Below, one piece after another: positions 18,165-25,761 of a stretch of 64,000 bases of DNA (position 1 is the stretch's first letter; each line of letters begins with the position of its first letter). Source of the DNA: Terriglobia bacterium (lineage in GTDB: Bacteria; Acidobacteriota; Terriglobia; Bryobacterales; Bryobacteraceae). The position numbers and the translations under genes are program-made. The stretch lies in the NCBI GenBank assembly GCA_025363475.1, contig JANYDS010000067.1, positions 1-64,000 of the forward strand. Reading direction: 5' to 3'. The notes under the pieces are model-generated. The model did no database searches, was not told where the DNA came from, and saw nothing but the letters and a program-made list of their open reading frames with translations.

Positions 18165-19265
18165 ATGCGGTTTGCCTTCGTAAGAGTCCTGATCATGAGC
18201 TGCGTTTGTACGGTAGCGGGACTCGCGCAGCAGACTTTGTCAGTTGACAAGCTTGTAGAATTCGTCACATCCTCCGTCAAACAGAAAATGCAGGACAAGG
18301 AAGTCGCCCAGTTCCTGACCGGAATCAAGGTCTCGGACCGCCTCTCGCCGCGGACGATAGAAGACCTCCAGGGCAAGGGAGCCGGTCCGAAAACAGTTAT
18401 AGCGTTGAACCACCTGGCTGAGTTGTCAGCCGCACTGCCTCTGCCGGTGGCAAAACTGCCCCCGACGCCACCTAAGCCCATCCCCGCGCCGCCCTATGAG
18501 GACCAGTACAAAGTCCTGGGCGAAATGCGCAGCTACGCGCTCAATTATTCCAAATCCCTCCCCGATTTTCTCTGTCTCCAGGTTACGCGCCGCTATATGG
18601 ACAGGCACTTTGTGCCCGGCCAGGAAGGGTCATGGTCGCCGGTGGATCGTGTGGCGGCCAAGCTTACCTATTTCGGGCAGGAAGAAAAGTACGAACTGCT
18701 CAGTTCGAACGATAATTCTCTGATTGGCAAGAGTTACGAATCAGTGGGCGGGGCACTTTCCACCGGTGAATTTGGAAGCGTGTTGCGGCAGATTTTTGAC
18801 CCGCAAAGTGCCGCTGAATTCCACTGGGAACGCTGGGGAACACTGCGCGGGCATCTCTCCCATGTCTACACGTACCGGATTGACAAAGCTCACTCGCAGG
18901 AAACCATCGATTACAACCACCAGCAACAGGTCACGCCTGGCTACCACGGCTTGATCTTTGCCCAGAAGGGTTCCAATGTAATCCTCCGTGTAACGGTGGA
19001 GCCCGACATCCCTGAGAGTTTTCCGATTCAGGAAGTCCACGAAACCATTGATTACGACAACACCGAAATCAGCGGGCAGAGGTTTATGCTGCCGGTCTCG
19101 GCAGAGGTTATCATGCGTTCAGACCGCATCGCTAACCGTAATGAAATTGAATTCCGCGCGTACCGCAAGTACTCGGCCGACACGTCCATTAAATTCGACG
19201 ATGTGGACGAAGAGCCTGCTGAGAGCAAGCAGCCTGACAGTAAAAAAGACGACTTAAAGAAATGA
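18165..19265 (+). CDS. Secreted protein, Acidobacteriota-type, unknown function
   Basis: 366 residues. Signal peptide about 1-21 (MRFAFVRVLIMSCVCTVAGLAQQ). A helical segment (about 25-90) is followed by a Pro-rich linker (PTPPKPIPAPP). A globular beta-rich domain from about 110 to 340 includes SLPDFLCLQVTRRYMD and the paired VHETIDYDNTEISGQRFMLPVSAEVIM. The C-terminus is charged (EEPAESKQPDSKKDDLKK). It resembles a widespread but uncharacterised family of secreted Acidobacteriota proteins, as judged from memory of the motif style and not from any search. Its TGA overlaps the next gene's ATG (ATGA), so the two are translationally coupled. Confidence 0.7.
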   Translation: MRFAFVRVLIMSCVCTVAGLAQQTLSVDKLVEFVTSSVKQKMQDKEVAQFLTGIKVSDRLSPRTIEDLQGKGAGPKTVIALNHLAELSAALPLPVAKLPPTPPKPIPAPPYEDQYKVLGEMRSYALNYSKSLPDFLCLQVTRRYMDRHFVPGQEGSWSPVDRVAAKLTYFGQEEKYELLSSNDNSLIGKSYESVGGALSTGEFGSVLRQIFDPQSAAEFHWERWGTLRGHLSHVYTYRIDKAHSQETIDYNHQQQVTPGYHGLIFAQKGSNVILRVTVEPDIPESFPIQEVHETIDYDNTEISGQRFMLPVSAEVIMRSDRIANRNEIEFRAYRKYSADTSIKFDDVDEEPAESKQPDSKKDDLKK

Positions 19266-19552
19266 TCCGCGCAGTCAAAGCATTCGTTCTGCTGGTGGCT
19301 TTGGCTGCCATGCTTGGCGTTGCTACTGTGTCCGCCTCACCCGCGCACTGGCAGGAAGATTCGGCTGCGCCAGGCCGCTGTGAACTCTGCATCACGGCGG
19401 CTCACCTAGCCGCCTATGAAACGCCGCCAGTACTACTGCTGCCGGCTCCTGAAATCAGCGGACGGTCGGCTCAGCCGCTGGTTTTTTTCTGCTATCTACC
19501 GGTATCTTTAGACTGCTTCTGTTCCCGCGGCCCCCCTGCCTTGTTTCTGTAA
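19262..19552 (+). CDS. Small exported Cys-containing protein (DUF2946-like)
   Basis: 96 residues, start overlapping the preceding stop by four bases. An N-terminal hydrophobic signal or anchor (VKAFVLLVALAAMLGVATVSA) is followed by a CELC motif, a Pro-rich middle and a Cys/Phe-rich tail. The layout recalls small DUF2946-type membrane proteins found near copper- or heme-linked TonB receptors, but the resemblance is weak. It precedes a TonB-receptor-like gene by 66 bases. Confidence 0.5.
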   Translation: MIRAVKAFVLLVALAAMLGVATVSASPAHWQEDSAAPGRCELCITAAHLAAYETPPVLLLPAPEISGRSAQPLVFFCYLPVSLDCFCSRGPPALFL

Positions 19553-19618
19553 ACGGCGCTTTTTAACCGGGCCTTCGAAATTTGGGCCAGCCAGTTGCAC
19601 GAACTTTAAAGAGGGAAC

Positions 19619-22129
19619 ATGACGCGCATTTCCAACGGCTTAATTGCCCTTTCCTGCATTGCTTTTGCCACCATGCCAGGTATCAACCAGGCGCAGGCTC
19701 AGGGCATCGGGAATTCAGGTACGATTACCGGCACCGTTAAAGATCCCAGCGGGGCCGTGGTCAAGGGTGCCACAGTAGAGATTCAAAACAAAGTTACTGG
19801 TTACGACAAGACGGCGACGACAGATGAAACCGGGACCTTTAAGTTCCTGGGTGTACCGCAGAACTCTTATCACTCAGTGGTTGCAGCACCGGGTTTCCAG
19901 TCACATATAGAAGATGTGGATGTACGTACGGCGGTACCGGTAACCCTTACAATTGCTCTGACTCTCGGTTTATCGGAAACAAGCGTCGATGTCCATGCAG
20001 ACACCGATCTTTTGGAATCAGTTGCCACCGCGCACGTGGATGTTGATTCATCCCAGTTCGAGAAACTGCCCAACAGCTCCATAGCCTCAGGCCTCAATTC
20101 GGTGATCGCGCATTCAGCGCCCGGAATCGTGGAAGATTCCAACGGCTTCATTCATCCGCAGGGTGATCACGCACAGACGCAGTTTGTATTTGACAACCAG
20201 CCGATCACAGATCAGCAGAGCAAACAGTTTTCGACATCGATGCCGGAAAATGCCATTGCTTCCGTGGAAGTGATCACGGGCGCACCGCCTGCCGAATATG
20301 GCGAAAAAACCAGCCTTGTGATCAACGCGATTACCAAGAGCGGGCTCGGGGTGGACAAGAGCTTTGGGAGTATGACTTCCAACTACGGATCATTCGGCAC
20401 TGCCGCTGGCAGCGTCACTTTTGGCCATGGTGGCAAGCATTGGGGAGAATTTGTTTCGGCCAACACAGTGCGTTCAGGGCGCTATCTTGATCCCCCTGAG
20501 TTCGCGTCCATCCACAACGTTGGTAATAACGAAACGCTGTTCAATCGCGTAGATTTTCAGCCTAATGAACGGGATACCTTTCATCTGAATTTGTTTCTGG
20601 CGCGGGCATGGTTTCAGACTCCGAATACTTACGAGCAGCAGGCTGCCGGCCAGGACCAGCGCGAGCGGATTCTGAGTTACAACATCGCGCCAAGCTGGGT
20701 ACGTGTTCTGAATGCGAATTCAACGATTGCCGTGAATCCATACTTCCGTCAGGATCAGGTTCGATACCATCCGAGCCGTAATCCGCTGGCCGATCAGCCC
20801 GCGTCCGTGAGCCAGAGCCGCCGCTTGACCAACACTGGCGTCAAAGCCGATTATTCATACTCAAACAAATACAACAATTTCAAAGCGGGCACGCAGTTGC
20901 AGCATACCTTCCTCAGTGAGAGGTTCTCATTGGGAATCACAGACCCGAACTTTGTGGCAGACAGCGAATCGCCGGGCCTTGCACCTTTTGACCTGACCCG
21001 CGGTGGAAAGTTCTTCCGTTTCTCAGACCATACCGACATCAAACAATATGCTTTTTATATTCAGGACAGCCTGACCGTAAAAGGACTCAACATTCAGGCT
21101 GGCCTTCGTGGCGATGTGTATCGCGGCCTGGTGGGTGGACAGGCGCTTGAACCTCGCCTGGGAGCTTCCTATCTCTACAAGCCGACCGGTACTGTGGTTC
21201 GGATTTCCTATTCAAGGTTTTACGAAACCCCTTATAACGAAGGCTTGCTGGTTTCGAGCAGCACTGGCACCGGGGGCCTTGCCACCAACGTCTTCGGTGC
21301 GTTCGCGGCAAAACCTTTGAGCCCCGGCACGCGCAATCAATACAACGTGGGCATGCAGCAGAGTCTGGGCAGGCACATAGTGGCTGACGTCGGCTATTTC
21401 TGGAAATACACGACCAACGGCTACGATTTCGATACCCTGTTCAACACCCCGATCGCATTTCCGATCGAGTGGCGCAAGAGCAAGATTGACGGTGCAGCGG
21501 CGCGGATCGTGCTGACTGAGATCAAAGGTATCAGCGCTTACACGGTTCTGGGCCACACGCGGGCTCGGTTCTTTGGGCCGGAAAATGGCGGACTGGTGTT
21601 TAACTCACCGTTGAATACGGCGGTCTTCCGCATTGATCATGACCAGGCACTGGAACAGACCACCAACGTCCGCTATCAGAAAAAGAAGAACGGGCCGTGG
21701 GCGTCCTTCACCTGGAAATACGACAGTGGAGGAGTGGTGGGCAGGGTTCCCGATCTGGACAGCGCTTATGGCCTGACCGGCGACCAGCAGGCTGCCATCG
21801 GCTTCCATTGTGGTCCGGTATTTGCCAGCTTAGGCACCCCCATCACCTCCTGCCCGGGTGGCAACGCTTCAGCCCTTCGCGTGGTGATTCCCGCGGCTGG
21901 CACGCAGAATGACGACTCCAACCCTTCGCGCGTGGCACCGCGCCATATGTTTGATCTGGCGGTGGGCGATGACAACCTGTTCCACACAGACCGGGTTCGT
22001 TACCGGTTGCAGTTGACGGCGATCAACCTCACCAACAAGGAAGGGCTGTATAACTTCCTGTCAACGTTCAGCGGAACCCACTTTGTCAGTCCGCGGTCTT
22101 ATACCGCGGAGTTCGGAATCGTCTGGTAA
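19619..22129 (+). CDS. TonB-dependent receptor-like protein with carboxypeptidase regulatory domain
   Basis: 836 residues. A good ribosome site (agaggg, 19610-19615) precedes the ATG. Signal peptide about 1-28. A carboxypeptidase-D regulatory-like domain spans about 33-115 (GTITGTVKDPSGAVVKGATVEI, TDETGTFKFLGVP). A plug-like region (FVFDNQPITDQQSK, ASVEVITGAPPAEYGEKTSLVINAITKSG) leads to a beta-barrel ending in YTAEFGIVW with terminal aromatic Trp. It is about 300 residues shorter than the Oar-like protein at the left of the window. The ligand is unknown. It converges on the epimerase gene with a 13-base gap. Confidence 0.87.
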   Translation: MTRISNGLIALSCIAFATMPGINQAQAQGIGNSGTITGTVKDPSGAVVKGATVEIQNKVTGYDKTATTDETGTFKFLGVPQNSYHSVVAAPGFQSHIEDVDVRTAVPVTLTIALTLGLSETSVDVHADTDLLESVATAHVDVDSSQFEKLPNSSIASGLNSVIAHSAPGIVEDSNGFIHPQGDHAQTQFVFDNQPITDQQSKQFSTSMPENAIASVEVITGAPPAEYGEKTSLVINAITKSGLGVDKSFGSMTSNYGSFGTAAGSVTFGHGGKHWGEFVSANTVRSGRYLDPPEFASIHNVGNNETLFNRVDFQPNERDTFHLNLFLARAWFQTPNTYEQQAAGQDQRERILSYNIAPSWVRVLNANSTIAVNPYFRQDQVRYHPSRNPLADQPASVSQSRRLTNTGVKADYSYSNKYNNFKAGTQLQHTFLSERFSLGITDPNFVADSESPGLAPFDLTRGGKFFRFSDHTDIKQYAFYIQDSLTVKGLNIQAGLRGDVYRGLVGGQALEPRLGASYLYKPTGTVVRISYSRFYETPYNEGLLVSSSTGTGGLATNVFGAFAAKPLSPGTRNQYNVGMQQSLGRHIVADVGYFWKYTTNGYDFDTLFNTPIAFPIEWRKSKIDGAAARIVLTEIKGISAYTVLGHTRARFFGPENGGLVFNSPLNTAVFRIDHDQALEQTTNVRYQKKKNGPWASFTWKYDSGGVVGRVPDLDSAYGLTGDQQAAIGFHCGPVFASLGTPITSCPGGNASALRVVIPAAGTQNDDSNPSRVAPRHMFDLAVGDDNLFHTDRVRYRLQLTAINLTNKEGLYNFLSTFSGTHFVSPRSYTAEFGIVW

Positions 22130-22142
22130 CAGGCTTCGAAGC

Positions 22143-23123
22143 TCAGGCGGAGGCTGCGGTTTTACGCGCAGCTTCCACCTGTTGCGAAATCCAGGAGTAA
22201 GTCGCCGCAACTCCGTCAATCAACGGTTTCGACGGTGACCAGTTCAGCTTTTCCCGAATCAGATGGTTGTCGGAATTGCGCCCGCGCACACCCAGTGGAC
22301 CAGGAATATGCTTCAGGCTGACTTTCTTGCCCGCCACTTCCATAATGATTTCGGCCAGGCGATTGATGGTGACCATTTCTTCAGAACCAACGTTCACCGG
22401 ACCAGTGAAATCAGAATCCATCAGACGGCGCACGCCCTCCACGCATTCATCGATATAGAGGAAGGAACGGGTCTGTTTGCCATCGCCCCAGATTTCGATT
22501 TCTCCGCCTTCGGGAGTTTCAGCAATCTTGCGGCACAGTGCTGCGGGAGACTTTTCCCGGCCACCCTGCCAGGTACCCTGCGGTCCGAAGATGTTGTGGA
22601 AGCGGGCCACGCGCACGGGAACTTTGTGGTTGCGCATAAACGCCCCGTATAAACGTTCACTGAACAATTTCTCCCAGCCATATTCGCTGTCCGGCGCGGC
22701 CGGGTAGGCGGATTCTTCCGAGCACTTCGGGTTATCCGGATCGAGCTGGTTGTATTCGGGATAGATGCAGGCTGAGGAAGAATAGAAGAACCGCTTCACC
22801 CCCGCGGCCACGCCGAAATGCAACGTATTCAGGTTGATGGTGGCGGAATTGTGCATCACATCCGCATCATGTTCACCGGTGAAAATGTAGCCCGCGCCGC
22901 CCATATCAGCGGCCAGCTGGTAGACGTCATCGATCCCGGCAACGGCTTGTTTCGTCACTTCCGGGTCACATAAATTGCCCAGAATGAACTCGTCGGTGGT
23001 AGGCGTGGCAAATTCATGCTCTTTAATATCGACGCCCCGAACCCAGTGTCCTTCGTCCTTCAGGCGCTTTACCAGGTGACCGCCGATGAACCCTCCGGCA
23101 CCGTTGACTAGTATTTTTTTCAT
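22143..23123 (-). CDS. GDP-mannose 3,5-epimerase-like NAD-dependent epimerase
   Basis: 326 residues from ATG 23123 (a TTG two codons earlier is also in frame). Extended SDR: NAD-binding GAGGFIGGHL, catalytic Tyr/Lys in EYGWEK. Several stretches are strikingly like plant GDP-mannose 3,5-epimerase: SSACIYPEYNQL with the catalytic Cys, RFHNIFGPQGTWQGGREKSPAA, GDGKQTRSFLYIDECVEGV, and IPGPLGVRGRNSDN. Family knowledge: the enzyme converts GDP-D-mannose to GDP-L-galactose/gulose. No L-galactose pathway partner is present nearby. It is divergent from the Nramp gene. Confidence 0.88.
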   Translation of the reverse strand: MKKILVNGAGGFIGGHLVKRLKDEGHWVRGVDIKEHEFATPTTDEFILGNLCDPEVTKQAVAGIDDVYQLAADMGGAGYIFTGEHDADVMHNSATINLNTLHFGVAAGVKRFFYSSSACIYPEYNQLDPDNPKCSEESAYPAAPDSEYGWEKLFSERLYGAFMRNHKVPVRVARFHNIFGPQGTWQGGREKSPAALCRKIAETPEGGEIEIWGDGKQTRSFLYIDECVEGVRRLMDSDFTGPVNVGSEEMVTINRLAEIIMEVAGKKVSLKHIPGPLGVRGRNSDNHLIREKLNWSPSKPLIDGVAATYSWISQQVEAARKTAASA

Positions 23124-23203
23124 CTCCAAGCATTATAAAACCACCCTGTTTCTCCGCCGTTCCGGCTGAACCCGACACGTGCATCACGGTACATTGAGAG
23201 AGA

Positions 23204-25102
23204 GTGAAGCACGCTGGCATGGAAGAAACGCGTTCGCTGTCAGAGGTTCACGACAGCGTTCCCACCGACCACCTTTCCTTGTGGCGCCGCGTCTTTGCCT
23301 TCTCCGGCCCCGCCTATCTGGTCAGCGTGGGTTACATGGACCCCGGCAACTGGGCTTCAGATCTGGATGGTGGTGCGCATTTCGGCTACCGTTTGCTGTG
23401 GGTGCTGGTCATGTCGAATGCCATGGCCATCATTTTGCAAACTCTGTGTACTCGGCTTGGCATTGTCACGGGACGGGATCTGGCGCAGGCTTGCCGCGAG
23501 AGTTATCCCCGGCCAGTAAATATCGCGCTCTGGTTCCTTTGCGAGATTGCCATTGTGGCCTGCGATCTGGCGGAAGTGCTGGGCGCGGCGATTGCCCTCA
23601 ATCTGCTTTTCCACATCCCGCTGCTGGTGGCGGTGGCGATAACTTCTCTCGATACCCTGCTGGTGTTGTGGTTCCACAAGCTGGGCATTCGCTACCTGGA
23701 AGCTTTTATTCTCGCCCTGATCGCAGTGATTGCTGTCTGCTTTGTGGGCGAATTGTATATGGCGAAACCGGAGTTGTCGGGCGTGGTGGCAGGGCTGGTC
23801 CCGTGGATCGATAGCCGCAGTCTCTACACAGCTATTGCAATGCTGGGCGCGACAGTGATGCCGCACAATCTGTACCTTCATTCCGCGCTGGTGCAGACGC
23901 GCCATATCGGCAAGAGCGAAGCGGAAAAACGCACCGCCTGCAAATGGAATCTGCTCGATAGCGTAGTGGCGCTGAACGGCGCGTTGTTTATCAATGGCGC
24001 GATTCTGGTGCTCGCCGCTGCCGTGTTTTACAGGGCGCACAAGGAAGTTACTGAGATCCAGCAGGCCTACCTGCTGCTGGCTCCACTGATGGGAACCATC
24101 CTGGCGGCGAAGCTTTTCGGCGTGGCACTTTTTGCGGCTGGTCAATCTTCCACTCTGACCGGAACGCTGGCAGGCCAGATCATTATGGAAGGTTTCCTCG
24201 ATATCCGCGTGCGTCCCTGGCTGCGGCGTCTGGTGACACGGATGCTGGCAATTGTTCCCGCGTTCATCGTAATCTGGCTCGCCGGCAGCAGCGGAACCTT
24301 CAAACTTCTGCTGCTCAGTCAGGTGGTACTCAATCTGCAACTGCCCTTCGCCATCATGCCGTTGATACAGTTCACCAGCGACAAGCGGCGCATGGGTCCG
24401 TTTGCCAGCGGCTGGAAACTCCGGCTGGCGGGCTGGGCCACGGCGCTCATCGTATTGGGTTTGAATCTCTGGCTGGCCGGACAAACCATCGCTGACTGGG
24501 CGCGCGGTTCAGGCGAATGGGCACCGCTGGTTTGGGTGGCGTCAATTCTGGTCTGCGGAGCGCTGCTGGGGCTTCTGCTCTGGATTACGGTACAGCCTTA
24601 CCGTGGTGCCGCGTCAAGGAAGGCTACGCTGGGCCTCGAACCAAAATCAGCCGAACAACGGGCACGTGAACTGATCACAGCACCCCAATACCGCCGGATT
24701 CTGGTTCCGCTCGATCACTCGAATCTTGACTTGATCGCGCTGGGGCATGCCTCGGCGCTGGCGTCGCGCAACCATGGCCGCATCTTCCTGCTGCATGTGG
24801 AAGAGGGTGTGACCAGTCAGGTATATGGGTCTGATTCATCCACGGCGGAAGTGGAAGCGGGCCGGGAGTATTTGGACCAGCTGGTGGCGTCGCTGGGGCA
24901 AATGGATCTTGATGTGGAAACCGCGATTCGGCACGGGTCTAATCCACGCAAGGAAATCGTTCGCTATGCCCGGGAAATTTCACCGGATCTGCTGGTGATG
25001 GGAGCCCACGGTCACGGCGGGATTAAGGATTTGATCTTTGGGAACACCATCAATCCGGTGCGACATCAGCTCAATATTCCTATACTTGTAGTTAGGAGCT
25101 AG
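23204..25102 (+). CDS. Nramp divalent-metal transporter with C-terminal UspA domain
   Basis: 632 residues. Residues about 25-450 form an Nramp (MntH-like) transporter with the metal-site motifs GYMDPGNW in helix 1 and TVMPHNLYLHSAL in helix 6. Residues about 485-632 are a universal-stress-protein domain (RRILVPLDHSNLD, LLHVEE) with an ATP-binding-type GAHGHGG...GNT motif near the C-terminus. The import substrate is most likely Mn2+ or Fe2+. The cytoplasmic UspA tail may gate transport by nucleotide, which is inference. GTG 23204 sits directly behind gagaga; ATG 23219 is an alternative start. The stop is immediately followed by an inverted-repeat element. Confidence 0.92.
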   Translation: MKHAGMEETRSLSEVHDSVPTDHLSLWRRVFAFSGPAYLVSVGYMDPGNWASDLDGGAHFGYRLLWVLVMSNAMAIILQTLCTRLGIVTGRDLAQACRESYPRPVNIALWFLCEIAIVACDLAEVLGAAIALNLLFHIPLLVAVAITSLDTLLVLWFHKLGIRYLEAFILALIAVIAVCFVGELYMAKPELSGVVAGLVPWIDSRSLYTAIAMLGATVMPHNLYLHSALVQTRHIGKSEAEKRTACKWNLLDSVVALNGALFINGAILVLAAAVFYRAHKEVTEIQQAYLLLAPLMGTILAAKLFGVALFAAGQSSTLTGTLAGQIIMEGFLDIRVRPWLRRLVTRMLAIVPAFIVIWLAGSSGTFKLLLLSQVVLNLQLPFAIMPLIQFTSDKRRMGPFASGWKLRLAGWATALIVLGLNLWLAGQTIADWARGSGEWAPLVWVASILVCGALLGLLLWITVQPYRGAASRKATLGLEPKSAEQRARELITAPQYRRILVPLDHSNLDLIALGHASALASRNHGRIFLLHVEEGVTSQVYGSDSSTAEVEAGREYLDQLVASLGQMDLDVETAIRHGSNPRKEIVRYAREISPDLLVMGAHGHGGIKDLIFGNTINPVRHQLNIPILVVRS

Positions 25103-25133
25103 TGGGACACAGTGTCCCAAGAGCGTGTCCCAC
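25102..25133. repeat. Nested palindromic element after the Nramp gene
   Basis: GTGGGACAC (25102-25110) is matched by GTGTCCCAC (25125-25133), a perfect 9-base inverted repeat. Inside it, GGGACAC and GTGTCCC (25104-25118) form an alternative hairpin around one base. The two structures are mutually exclusive. The element starts in the Nramp stop codon. No T-run follows, so it is not a classical terminator. A dispersed palindromic repeat or an mRNA-stabilising structure is possible. Confidence 0.55.
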
Positions 25134-25224
25134 GGGAACGGCTGATTCCGCTTTAATTGACCTAACTATACTGAAATCAGCGCGGCAATTAGGAATTCCA
25201 CGTGCTTTTCCACAGGTAGCAAAC

Positions 25225-25761
25225 ATGTCTCGTTTCGCCACAATGCTCGCTGCCTTGCTCGCTGTTTGCATTTCGGCATCGGCCGTTACGCTTCAGCAGC
25301 TCAGCACAGATGAGATGACACAGAACGCCACGGCAATTGTCCGGGCGCGCGTCACTGGCACCTCGGCGAGCCTGACCGGTTCCACCATCTACACACATTA
25401 CAAATTGCAGGTGAGTGAGACCTGGAAAGGTGCTGCGACCGGTGATGTTGTATTGCCGGGCGGGGTGGCGGGTGGCTACAGGCAGACTTTTCCTGGTGTT
25501 CCGCAATTGAAAACGGGTTCGGAATATGTGCTTTTTCTGTGGACTTCAGCGCGGGGCGTCACGCATATACTGGGAATGACTCAGGGGATGCTGAATGTCA
25601 CAGCCCAATCTGATGGCGCGATGCAGGTGGGCAGGCCGCTAATTGGTGAAGCGATTCACGATGCCGCAGGTCGCCCGGTACAGGACCATGCGCTGCAGAT
25701 GAGCCTGCTCGATCTGAAGACACGGGTCCGGCAAATCGTCAGTCAGGGCGGGCTTAAGTGA
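25225..25761 (+). CDS. Secreted protein of unknown function, operon leader
   Basis: 178 residues from ATG 25225, picked because caggtag lies upstream and a signal peptide follows (MSRFATMLAALLAVCISASA); the frame is open further upstream but without secretion signal. The mature part is a small beta-rich domain (ATAIVRARVTGTSAS, YKLQVSETWKGAATGDVVLPGG, TGSEYVLFLWTSARG) typical of secreted partners encoded beside matrixin-like proteases in Acidobacteriota. It is first in a run of six same-strand genes. Its stop TGA overlaps the next gene's GTG. Confidence 0.7.
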   Translation: MSRFATMLAALLAVCISASAVTLQQLSTDEMTQNATAIVRARVTGTSASLTGSTIYTHYKLQVSETWKGAATGDVVLPGGVAGGYRQTFPGVPQLKTGSEYVLFLWTSARGVTHILGMTQGMLNVTAQSDGAMQVGRPLIGEAIHDAAGRPVQDHALQMSLLDLKTRVRQIVSQGGLK

